DNA of 64,000 nt from Pholiota molesta (taxonomy: Eukaryota; Basidiomycota; Agaricomycetes; Agaricales; Strophariaceae), in the NCBI GenBank assembly GCA_014925825.1, contig JACGCK010000061.1:124001-188000 (forward strand), in the 5' to 3' direction. A model generated the notes under the pieces. It was not told the DNA's origin and did no database searches. It saw only the letters and a list, made by a program, of their open reading frames with translations. Of the stretch, positions 34,533 to 45,033 are shown piece after piece. The first letter of the stretch is position 1. Every line of letters starts with the position of its first letter. The position numbers and the translations under genes were made by a program.

Positions 34533-35796
34533 CTATGGTGGCAACTCTGCGGCTGGAGTTGGGGTGGGTAGGGGTCCAAGAAAATGGGTAGCAAAACTGC
34601 GCGTTAATTGATTTATCATAAAAATTATACTTTTCAAGGCGCAAGGGATACGCCGTTCGTCGACAGCCTTTATTGAGTCACGGATATACCACAGTTCTTG
34701 TAACGGGTCGAAAGGTCTTGAATCATATTCGGAAATGCATGTGTTCCATCGTCCGTCCCAAATTTGCTGACAGATATGCAGATTATTGTGACACATGAAT
34801 GTCTTTTGCCGCGCTACTGCAGTCATGTTCGACCAGTAGCATCGAAGCGACCAACTGCCCCGATATAATACTAACTCTTGGTGTGGGGACAGGCTAGTGT
34901 TCGGGTGAGCATAGGCAACTGAACCTTTGACCAGGGCCGGTTTTAACCTGGTAAGTTCGAGGTAGTAGAGTTCAGCCATAAAAACCCGGAGTCCTAGTGC
35001 CTCCGCCACTCCAAGAGCAAAGGAAGTCAAGGCCATAGTTTTTCTCAAGCGCTGTACCCAGATTCCCTGAAGAATGTGTTTGAAGGACACAGATGTATTG
35101 ATTCTGTCTGTGAGAACAACAATTCGCAACAGGGAATGAAGACGACTTTCAGAGCATTGAAAGAAATAGTTGTCGGCGGTTGAAGGCTCCGCTGCTAACG
35201 CTACGCAGTGTTGGTGAAGAAGATCCCGAGCAAATGTTTCGTGTTCTTCGAAGTGATATTTCTGTGAGATCAGATATAATGAGACGAGATTCTGCATGTT
35301 GGCTGTAGCAAGCTTAGATTGTTGCATGTGCACTGTTGGACTTGAAATTCCAATGTTAGCAGAAGGAAGAAATGCCAGGGATGAGAACCTCACAGTGCAT
35401 ATATGATCCAGCAAAGAGCTCGAAAGTCATCGACGTCGTCATGCAGTATAAGAGGATTCTCGTCCATGTTTGCATGTCCGTTTTCGTTCCCTTGGGGCAT
35501 GCTGAACATATTTGAGAATGCCGACTTGTCCCTCTCTAAAAAGAAGCGATGTATCTGTAAGGAAATCATATGCTTAGGACAAGTGCAGGATACATAAAAG
35601 TGCGAGAAATTTTACGAGCCTTGAACAGTACTCTCCCTACCAGGATAACGCAGTCCCCGTCCTCCAGATAGTATTCCTTATCACGGACAATCGGCTCATC
35701 ATCTGAGCTGATTTCAACGCTATCAGCAGCAGCATCGATGTCTTCAATACCTGCATCGCTCCTTCGTCGTTTGCGCGGGCCTTCCTGATTATCCAT
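34533..35796 (-). CDS. BTB/POZ protein paralog B
   Basis: Starts MDNQEGPRKRRRSDAGIED at 35796. Exon 1 ends LEDGDCVILVGRVLFK. Exon 2 is IHRFFLERDKSAFSNMFSMP then DDVDDFRALCWIIYAL. Exon 3 runs from about 35345 to 34533 (SLYLISQKYHFEEHETFARD, FMAELYYLELTRLKPALVKG, SWSLRCYWS, ATHFLGPLPTPTP). All three exons are open and in phase. The BTB fold covers about residues 45-150; the rest is an all-helical region shared by the cluster. The arginine/lysine cluster at residues 7-12 is a likely nuclear localisation signal. The intron 1 donor reads GCTCGTA after AAG, a GC instead of GT. Role inferred: Cullin-3 adaptor or transcription-linked BTB factor. Confidence 0.85.
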
Positions 35797-36174
35797 GAGG
35801 GTATGGGAGGACCAAAGAGTGATTCCTGGGGTTATATGCAATTCTGAGGAATAAGAAACCCCAAAAACTTGAGTTCTACTCGAGAGTCGAGACTCGGAGT
35901 CGAGAGTCCTCGTCACTCGAGTCGGCGCACGGCAGCTGCACGTGATGAATTTCTGATGAAGTTACGGTCACGGGTTAGTTGAAGTTGCAAGTGAAGCGGC
36001 GCGCTCCTTGAGTCAGTACTACAGTAGCTCTCAGTGCTCCGGATTCCATCTTGTCCTTCTGATATTACTCTGATCATGAGTTCCAGGTGTTCATTCTATG
36101 CTTGAACGCCCATCTCACTGTGTTACTAGTACCTGTTTCTCTTAGTATCTGTCAACATAACCTCTGCATCTATC
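35797..36174. promoter_or_regulatory. Divergent spacer between BTB paralog B and the DUF6697-like gene
   Basis: 378 bp between outward-facing starts. Contains direct repeats of a GAGTCGAGAGTC type near 35880-35920. No TATA box is obvious. Confidence 0.4.
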
Positions 36175-38092
36175 ATGGATAATCTAAATAACACGGACGA
36201 CATTGAACAACATATCCAAAGTTTTCATGCAAGTCTTCGTGCCGAATTTCTAGCAAAGGTCCAGGAGGTCGCCACATTACATGACAAAATGGCCAAGTTG
36301 CAAACTCGGTTGCTCGATGTCGAACAAGAAAATCATACACTCAAAATACAGCTAGCATTGGCTAAAGGTAAGTATAAGGAACAACATGAGCTTCAACCAA
36401 CTTTGATGCCACCTGCCAAAAAAGAGGTATTTTATTTCCTTAAAAATGACAACGAAAAACTTGATTTACTCGTCTTGACTGCTCTACAGGAAGAGACACC
36501 GATAATCATGAAGACTGGCAGTTTATCCAAATTCCTAGAGCCACCATTGAAACGTGTGGGTGCATTGACTATATCTAACTTCCCTGCTTAGAATTAAAGT
36601 CTTAATGAAGGCAAGGTCACCTTCATTGGAAATTATTGAAATTCCCAAGTCTTTGTCGAAGAGACTCAAATTAGAAGCAAAAGCAGAGAGCGTACGTCTT
36701 AATTATACGTGACACATGGCACTTCTCTGATATCCAAAATGATATCTCCAGCCAGCAGGGACGCATGATTCTGCAACACGGGAAGAGTATGAAGAGACCT
36801 ACAGTCCTCGAAGAAGTGAATCCACAAGAAGATCTCACTCTCCTATCTCGAACAATGCCGGTACAGCTTTGATGACTCATTCCTCGTTAACCTTGCCAGA
36901 TTCGAGAAAGGTATATATATTCTCCAACCTCTGGAATAATTTACAATGCTCAACTCTTAATAGCTCAAATTTAAACGGCAAAAGTCTGAGGACCTGAAAG
37001 TTTTCTCACTGCCACAATCGGTTGCCGACATGTATCTTCAAGGAGCACAGACTCTCGAAATCTACCCACCACCGCTTGATTTGGAAGTTCCTCGCAAATT
37101 CCTCCGAGAAAGCTATGGCGGTAGCGACCAGCAGTTTTTGCAGTTCACCAAGCCAGAGATGAATCCATTTGGTCCATTCATTCGACGCTTGGTGTTCCCT
37201 GAATTAAATCTTAATCCGTCCATGCCCAGTCAACCCGGAGATCCAGGACTCGTCTTTGCTTCTCGACATGAAATTCTCTCAAATCCTCCTTGGACGCTTT
37301 TCTGCAAACGAGTAAAGGTAAAAGCAATATGGTGGGATTTAGGCGAATATGAGTGTGTACGTGTAGGGACTATGACAGCAGATGACTTCAAGGCGCAACC
37401 CATCATTGTATGTATTTTTCTACTCGCCTCCCACTTATTGCAGCTCATCAGACGCTGTGGCATGCCGCCGCATAAGGTCCAGAGAGAATGGGCAAAACAA
37501 CATCTGAAACGAAAGAAAATTGAAGTCTATGTTTCTATGTGTGCCCGCATCGCACTTCGACTTGCATCCATGATTCCAATAGATGATAAGGAAGAGGAAG
37601 CAAGAATAGTTCAGAATGAAGTCAAGGCAGTCAGCGTAAACAAAGGAAGACCAGTCTCTGAAGAGGATATCATAGACGCATTCCGTCGGGGAGACGAGGT
37701 AATATTATCATGTCCTCTCATCGAGTCTTCCACTCTAAATATTCTGACTGCAATTACAGGGGATCGACATTATCCTCATGACCTGTGTCAAATATGATCA
37801 TGATTTTGCAAATGAGATGAAAGCTCGCTATACAGAATCCCGTATCCCTTCAACTAGTGCAAACGAGGCAAATGCGTCTGGATCAAAGTCTACGTGGGGG
37901 TCAAGAACAAGCAAAGCCTCAACAAGTAGCGCCTCTAAGGGCCGTCGTGTCACTGTGAAATCTGTCAATTCCCCTGTCAAGACTAAGGAAACCACCCGCC
38001 TGAACCGATTGCGCAAGGCCAGTCGCAAGATGATCGAATCGATGGGCCGGCATTCTGGTGGCTCAACCGACGGAGAATGGTCTTCAGATTAA
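36175..38092 (+). CDS. Coiled-coil protein with DUF6697-like region
   Basis: The first exon (MDNLNNTDDIEQHIQSFHAS) runs into a heptad-rich coiled coil (LHDKMAKLQTRLLDVEQENH) and a donor at 36368. The main exon from about 36960 to 37699 has YLQGAQTLEIYPPPLDLEVP, WTLFCKRVKVKAIWWDLGEY and HKVQREWAKQHLKRKKIEVY. This W-F-C-W-G-Y pattern matches what I know as DUF6697, common in mushroom genomes and of unknown function. An intron at 37700-37760 joins GDE to GIDIILMTCVKYDHDFANEM. The tail is Ser/Lys/Arg-rich (TRLNRLRKASRKMIESMGRH). Splicing between 36370 and 36960 is only partly resolved. The basic tail and coiled coil suggest a nuclear scaffold, but that is inference. Confidence 0.6.
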
Positions 38093-38389
38093 TAGGAAGG
38101 CAATCTGAACTTTGTCGCTCTTGCCTTTACTTACGAGTATATATCATGTCATCTATTACTTCACCATTCCGCTGCCGCTGCCAAGCCGCAGCAGAAAGTT
38201 GAATGCTGGGACAATTACTACAAATTATACAATTGGATTTGCATTATTAAATGAGACCAATAAGTGGGCAAAACAACCATATGTATGTACATGAATGGAT
38301 ACATTATGAAGTGGGTGGCGGACTGAAAATGGGATCTGTAGGTTTGCAACATCGGTAAATAAATAATGCTATGTACTAGCATAAATCCA

Positions 38390-39691
38390 TTATTCCGCCT
38401 CTTCAGCAGGTGCTATGCTGGGAAGGGGACCGAGAAAATGATCAGCTAGACTGTTCTCTAATTCCATGATCATCTCATTGATGTATGATTCTGCGCAGCT
38501 AATGTTTTTTACGGAGACGGTTTCTATGCAGACTATGCTTGCCGAAAGCACCATTTGTCGGTAGGACTTCAGATCAAACACTGGGTCGAGACTATCTCCA
38601 ATCATTTTCAATTTGAATTTGGGCCAGAGGTCTTTCCAGACTCGATTACAGTCATGGCTCGGTTGACTTGAAGGGCAGCTAAACTTTTTTCGCGGGGCTT
38701 TCATGAGATCTGACCAGTATTGTTGAAGCGACCAGTGGCCAAGAAAAAATGCCGATTTTTGAGGCGGAGTCAGATCGTTGACCGGATCTTCGTATGCCAC
38801 TGAGCCCTCGTAGCGTTCAGAATGGGCCGTAGTAAGGAGCTGGTAGTAGAGTTTGCCCATAAAGCTTCGAAGTCCTAACGTCTCCGCGACACCAACAGCA
38901 TAGGACATGGATTCCTCTGGCTTTTGAATAAAGCGGAATAACCACACTGCTTGGATAATGGATCCTAATGACAAATCAGTGGCCTCATTCGTCAGCGAAG
39001 TGATTTTCATCAGAGCTTCGAGGCGTTCTTGGGAGCATGAGATGAAATATTCTTGTATTTCCGCAGGTTTGCCGGATATGTTGGAGCAATGGGTCCGCAG
39101 AAGACCTCGGGCGAACTTTTCGTGGGACTTGAATTGATATTTCTGGGCTATCAGATATAGAGACACCAGTTGCTCGATATCGACTTTCGACTCATCTGCT
39201 TGATCCATGTACTCCGTCGGACTTGTGGCAAAAGATAAATGAGTAGAAAGTAGTAATGAAAGAGAACATATCTTACAGCGCGTAGATGCTCCAGCAAAGA
39301 GCTCTGAAGTCGGCGACTTCGTCATGTAGTACGACAGGGTCCTCGTCTGTAATCCCTTGGTTGGATGAACCACTTTCTTGTGGCATGCTGAACATGTCCG
39401 AAAATACCGAGGAATCCCTCACTAGCAAGTAGCGATGAATCTGAACAGCATTTGCGTTAGGTTGGTGAGCTTGTGTTAGAAAGCGAGCCAACTTGAAGTC
39501 ATACGAGCCTTGAATAACACGTCCTCCACCCGAATAACACAATCACCATCCACGCGATAGTACGTCCCATCGTGAGAAGTGGGAATAACGTCTTCATTCT
39601 CAACTATGTCCTCCTTAGGCTCGCCCTCGAGGTTTTCTGAGCCATCTGCATCGGTCCTTCGTCGTTTTCGGGAAGGTGATTGCGTTTCCAT
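38390..39691 (-). CDS. BTB/POZ protein paralog C
   Basis: Starts METQSPSRKRRRTDADGSEN at 39691. Exons 39691-39509, 39440-39277 and 39221-38390 total 1179 nt (392 aa) with consistent phase. BTB part: YYRVDGDCVIRVEDVLFK, IHRYLLVRDSSVFSDMFSMP, VADFRALCWSIYAL. Helical C-terminal region: VSLYLIAQKYQFKSHEKFAR, ETLGLRSFMGKLYYQLL, LADHFLGPLPSIAPAEEAE. The first donor after TTCAAG is GCTCGTA (GC), whereas its near-identical tandem copy D has GTTCGTG at the same place. Tandem duplicate of paralog D (about 1.8 kb unit). Basic leader suggests nuclear targeting. Confidence 0.87.
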
Positions 39692-40045
39692 GGAATCAAT
39701 GCAGGTAGAGATGGATTATAGTTAATATATGGGCAGAAATAGAGATATTTGCAAGGTATTGGGTTTCCAGAGGCAAAAGCAGACAAAGGAGAAGAGCAAG
39801 TCGTTGGCAAGTCGCGTCGCGCGACGCGTAGAGAATAACGTTTGTCACATCATCAATTGACAGTTGCCTAACCAGGTAATTACTTCACCACTCCGCCGCT
39901 GCCCCAGCAGAAAATCGAATGCTGGGACACTTACTACAAATTATTCAATGGATTTGTGTTATTAAATGAGACCGATAAGTGGGCAAAATAACCATACGTA
40001 AATGTTTACTTTGGTGGCGAACTGAGAAGGGGATCAAGAAATACA

Positions 40046-40197
40046 TACTGTACCATTACGACCAAGTGCTCGCGTCACGCGTCACAACGGCGAAAAAACT
40101 ATTGCTTAAAATTCGCCTTAAATCGAAAGAAAATTTGAGCCCTCGGGACCCAATTTTTTTCCAAAAATTTCGAGCACTTGGTCGAAATTCTACAGTA
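40046..40197. mobile_element. 152-bp MITE, insertion absent from the duplicate locus
   Basis: Begins TACTGTACCATTACGACCAA and ends with GAAATTCTACAGTA. The ends are inverted repeats of about 27 bp with a few mismatches (shared core CGACCAAGTGCTCG). The outer TA on each side suits a Tc1/mariner-type target. It sits in the 3' flank of BTB paralog D. The matching flank of paralog C (38330-38350) reads straight through (GGGATCTGTAGGTTTGC), so the insertion followed the C/D duplication. No ORF. Confidence 0.8.
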
Positions 40198-40242
40198 GGT
40201 TTGCGACATCAGTAAATAATGCTATGTACTAGCATAAATCCA

Positions 40243-41507
40243 TTATTCTGCCTCTACAGCAGGTGCTACGCTGGGAAGGGGACCGATAAAATGATCAGCT
40301 AGACTGTTCGCTAACTCCATGATCATCTCGTTGATGTATGATTCTACGCAGTCGGTTTTTTTGTTCTCCGAAGTCACCAATAGCAGGCAGGTCTTTAGAT
40401 TTGCCAGTGGGTCGAGATAATCTCCAGCAATTTGTAATTTGAATTCTGGCCAAATCCCTTTCCAGACTCGATTACAGTCATGGCTCGGTTGGCTTAAGGG
40501 GCAGTTGAACTTTTTCCGTGGGGTTTTCATGAAATCTGACCAGTATCGTTGAAGCGACCAGTGGCCGAAAAAAAATGCCGATTTTTGATGCGGGGTCAGA
40601 TCGTCGACCGGATGTTTGTATGCCACTGAGCCATTGATGCGTTCAGAATAGACCGTAGTAAGGCAGTCGTAGTAGAGTTCGCCTGTAAAGCTTCGAAGTC
40701 CTAGCATCTCTGCGACGTCAAGGGCATATGACATGGATTCCGCTGTCTTTTTATGAAAGCGGAATAACCATACTTTTTGGATCATGGATCCTAATGACAG
40801 ATCGGTGGCCTCATCCGTCAGCGAAGTGATTTTTAACAAAGCTTTGAGGCGTTCTTCGGGGCATGAAATGAAGTACTCTTGTATGTGCGCAGGTTTCTTG
40901 TTTATATCGGAACAATGGGTCTCCAGAAGACCTCGGGCGAACTTTTCGTGGGACTCGAATTGATATTTCTGGGCGATCAGAAATAGAGATACAAGTTTCT
41001 CGATATCGACTTTGGATTCGTCTGCTTGATCCATGTACTCCATCGGACTTGTCGCAAAGAATAAATGAGAGAAAGGAGTTACAGAGAAAACATAACTTAC
41101 AGCGCGTAGATGCTCCAGCACAGAGCTCTGAAGTCAGCGACATCGTCGTGTAGCACGATAGGTTTCTCGTCTGTAACCGCTTGGCTGGATGGGCCATTTT
41201 CTTGTGGCATGCTGAACATGTCCGAAAATACCGTAGAAGCCCTTACTAGAAAGTAGCGATGAATCTGACCAGCGTTTCGTTCTAAATTGTTCAGCTTGTG
41301 TTAGAAAACAAACGAAGTCACACGAACCTTGAATAACACGTCTTTTACTCGAATGACACAATCACCATCCGCTAGATAGTACGTCCCGTCACGAGAATTA
41401 AGAGTAACGTCTTCATTCTCAACTATGTCCGCAGGCTCGCCCTCGGAGTTTTCTGAGCCATCTGCATCGGTCCTTCGTCGTTTTCGGGAAGGTGATTGCG
41501 TTTCCAT
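40243..41507 (-). CDS. BTB/POZ protein paralog D
   Basis: Starts METQSPSRKRRRTDADGSEN at 41507, with the same three-exon plan as paralog C. BTB: YYLADGDCVIRVKDVLFK, IHRYFLVRASTVFSDMFSMP, VADFRALCWSIYAL. C-terminal region: VSLFLIAQKYQFESHEKFAR, FTGELYYDCLTTVYSERI, LADHFIGPLPSVAPAVEAE. Reading frame intact. It differs from C by many substitutions but hardly by length, suggesting both are under coding constraint. Its upstream flank carries an expanded CGCGACGCG tract (41625-41650) compared with C. Confidence 0.87.
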
Positions 41508-41781
41508 GGAATCGATGCAGGTAGAGACGGATTATAGTTGATATATAGGCAGAAATAGAGAAATCTGCAAGGTACTGGGTTTTCAGAAGCAAAAGCAGAC
41601 AAAGGAGAAGAGCAAATCGCGTCGCGCAAGGTCGCGCGACGCGCGACGCGTAGAGATTAAAGTTTGTCACATCATCAATTGACAGTTGCCTAACCAGGCA
41701 ATTACCACGTGACGATAAGAAAACTCATCGACCAGCTCCGCTTCCCCTGCCTATTTCATCCTCCAATAACAACCTACAAAA

Positions 41782-43219
41782 ATGGTGAGTCTCTGTACAC
41801 CCTAGAAGCAGTTTGTGGATTAACATAATCCATGTAGCGTCCTATTCTTCTACAAGGTTCGCATCGTATCAACTATGCCGAGCTCCCAACAGACTGACTC
41901 ATTGCGATATTTTTCTATAGGACACGAACGATCTCTTACGCAGATCAAGTTCAACGCAGAGGGAGACCTTCTGTTCACATGTTCCAAGGACAACATCATC
42001 AACGTCTGGTACACCCATAACGGAGAGCGGTTAGGAACTTACGAGGGAAACAATGGTACAGTGTGGACGGTAGATGTCGATCGTGCGTCGTATTTCTTGA
42101 TCCTATATGTTTTGATGATATCTAAATTCTAATTTGCCTAATCCTCAGCTCAGACAGTATATATGGTGTCTGGTGCCGCCGATAACACCCTGCGACTTTG
42201 GGAAGTCGCGACAGGAAAATGCCTATTCACTTGGGAGTTCCCGACGGCCGTGAAGCGCGTTGCATTCAACGAAACTGGAACTCAGGTTGTGTGCATAACG
42301 GAGCAGCGGATGGGACATCAATGCGCTATTCGTGTGTTTGATATCAACCGTGAGGAGGGAACGAAACGTGCGCACGAGATACATCCTTCAACGTCTATGT
42401 CTTACTGACAGCTTTTCTGGTCATTCTTCTTGTCAACAGAGTCAAAAGAACCTCTATACATGTTCAACCCCATTGGCTCGAAGGCGACTGTCTGCGCATT
42501 CACATTAACTCCCAATGTCATCATTACCGGCCACGAGTCAGGGAAAGTCGCCCTCTTTAACGTCAAGTCAGGCGAGGAGATCGATAACAACGAGCGGGCG
42601 CACGGTGATGTAGTGACCGATTTGCAAATGAGCAAGGATTGGACATACTGCATCACCAGCAGTAAAGACAAAGCTGCACGAGTATGTCTTGTGAATTTTA
42701 GCGGCATTCTGAGTGGTGCTGATTACTTTCGTTGGCAGATACACGATACCAAAAACCTCATGGTCATCAAGACCTTCACCACTGAAACACCGCTTAACAG
42801 TGCAGCCATTGCACCCAACCGACCATTTGCAAGTCCATTCATTATTGTCAGTCCTAATTCCGCATCTAATTACTGTTACTCTTCCTCGCAGGTTTGCTTG
42901 GAGGTGGTCAAGAAGCTATGAACGTCACCACCACATCCGCTCGCCAAGGAAAGTTCGAGACCCGATTCTGGCATAAGGTGTTCGAAGAGGAGGTTGGACG
43001 TGTTAAAGGCCATTTCGGTCCTATCAATACGTGAGTTATCCATTAACGCTGTTTTCGATGGTGTCCATTGACACCTTTCTTCGACTTAATAGCATCGCTA
43101 TCAACTCATCCGGTACTAGCTACGCATCGGGTGGAGAAGACGGTTTCGTGCGAGTGCATCACTTCGACGAGACTTATTTCAAGGCGAAGCCATACGGAGA
43201 CCTTGAGATTATTGATTGA
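41782..43219 (+). CDS. TIF34: Translation initiation factor eIF3 subunit i
   Basis: A seven-bladed WD40 protein of the eIF3 complex. After an exon holding only ATG (41782-41784) comes RPILLQ (41838-41856), then [124 protein letters not shown] and [20 protein letters not shown]. These are characteristic eIF3i blades. Exons end 42082, 42367, 42681, about 42828, 43030 and 43219. The junction after APNRPF needs one more base and shows GCAAGT where a donor is expected, so a base is probably missing there. About 333 aa, normal for the family. This housekeeping gene is set inside the BTB cluster. Confidence 0.92.
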
Positions 43220-43785
43220 TATGGTGGATGTACGATAATTCAGTAGATGTGGCGCGCGCATGCTCTTTCTTTTTGTTCTCTAACTCGAATGGGTCTGAAG
43301 CGCTCAAGAGGCTGTTACACTAACATCATGATTTTCCTTGCAACTCTTCTTGGTACACGGTTTGCAATTTCAAATTATCTCACCCGTCCCGTCTACAGAG
43401 ACTCGGGCGCACACCGTGGTGTATAGACCGTGAGCTCCATTGTGGTGTGACAATCATTAAATAAGTCTCCAGGCAAAAGACAGTCGTGGCTTCCGTTACC
43501 AAGCAGATGTGTTTAATGTGCGCAAGCTACCCAGAGATGCTACCATCGTTCATGAGCGCACAATGCACTTCCGGCGTATGTGTGTGCTGAATTGAACAAA
43601 AGATTTTAACGCCGAGACCGAAAGGCTGAAAGCGGTTAGCGATGCCGTCACGCTCGAAATAACACCCCTTCCGGCACTGAGCCTTGTTGTGGACCCTCGT
43701 TTGCTTCTTCAACTTATACCTTTCTCGACGCCTAGCCAAGCTTCATATCTCTCGTTTGCTTTCTCTCTTCTGTTTACACGCTACC
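43220..43785. other. Spacer between TIF34 and the secreted-protein gene
   Basis: 566 bp, no supported gene. Frames here are short and without motifs. The last 100 bp are CT-rich, as usual before fungal start codons. Confidence 0.4.
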
Positions 43786-45033
43786 ATGGCTTCAAGAGCC
43801 ATGACATTATCACTCATTTTACTGTGTTGCTCACCAACGTTCGCACATCCGTTCCACTATTCAAGCTGGTATCCTTGGAGGCGGAGCTGGAAGAGGAGCA
43901 CTGGGACAACTCGGAACATACCTGCGGAGGGATTCTACAATCCCTTGCTGACCGGGGGGAGCATGTTGACTGTGCGTAGCGCCAATTCGTTATCTCCGTA
44001 TGCTGCAAACTCATCCACCAACTTGTAGTTTGTCCCCAACACTTTCCCTGAGGGCCAAGGGGAACCATTGAACGCGATTCTCTCAGGGAACTCTGATGAA
44101 CGCGTTCTACAAGATACACAAACGAATGGAGGGCTTTTGAACTATTTTGCGTGCGTTCTGCTGCCCAGGCTATGACATAGGAATGGGAGGTATTGACATA
44201 TTTGGACATTATCGGTCATTTGAACAGATCCTTTGGATTTTCTGGAGAATGTTTGGGGCAACATTCTGGCTCTGATCAGGGTGCAAATCTTGGCGATGGA
44301 AACGGGATCCGTGAGTGATCTGACATGCGACCTTTTCCCGGTGCGCCTTGTTCATGAAATGCCACCTCAGTGAACGAAACGGCAGTCATTCGATGGGACT
44401 ATGGAGATCCTCAACTCGGAACCTGTAAGGAGACGATACAAGGTGGAAACCACTTCAGATATTGGGTTCAGAACGGTCCCAAGGCAAATAGGTATGTGTA
44501 CCCTAGATCTGCGCCTGCAATTTTTGTGAATATTGATGTCGGTGCATAGTGGTGCTATCTTCATGGGTGTTTCTTATGAAATGCCTCTGCAACGTGCGTT
44601 GTGGCTTTGACTATTTTTATATGTCTGATATCGAGCCTTATTTTTTTAGAGGACCATGATATTGTTCCAAATGGCTACAATAACGGACGGTACGGGCTAT
44701 TCGTTTTTTGATATGAAAACTGTCTTGACTGTCTCTTGCAGAGATTGGCTAGTAGGAAACATCACGGGAAGCGCCATCCCTTCACTAACCCTTACAAATG
44801 GGACGACATTCACAAGCACAACAAGTTTCGCCAACTATACTTACCAGACTCGTATCCAATATGTTGCTGGTTTGCTGCAAAATACCAGTATAGGTATCAA
44901 CCACAATATCACAGTGCAAATCGAAGGTGTCGCAAACGCGACGGATGGCCTCGTGGCCGTTCTTGAAGTGTCAATAACGGGGACTCCCCATACATCGTGC
45001 GTTGGCTCTATATATGTTTGTTCTTTCCCATAA
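43786..45033 (+). CDS. Secreted protein of unknown function, conserved-looking
   Basis: Starts MASRAMTLSLILLCCSPTFA, a clear signal peptide (hydrophobic core, Ala-x-Ala-like end before HPFHYSSW). Later exons read VPNTFPEGQGEPLNAILSGN, QDTQTNGGLLNYF, GQHSGSDQGANLGDGNG, NETAVIRWDYGDPQLGTC, KETIQGGNHFRYWVQNGPKA, SGAIFMGVSYEMPL, DHDIVPNGYNNGRDWLVGN and ITGSAIPSLTLTNGTTFT, with many N-glycosylation sequons (NIT, NYT, NTS, NIT). I recall this arrangement from mushroom secretomes as an uncharacterised family; no catalytic motif is evident. The segment after the signal peptide is in doubtful frame (43850-44030), and the C-terminus may extend by a spliced exon after 45003. Part of its 3' end is duplicated at 47240. 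Confidence 0.65.
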
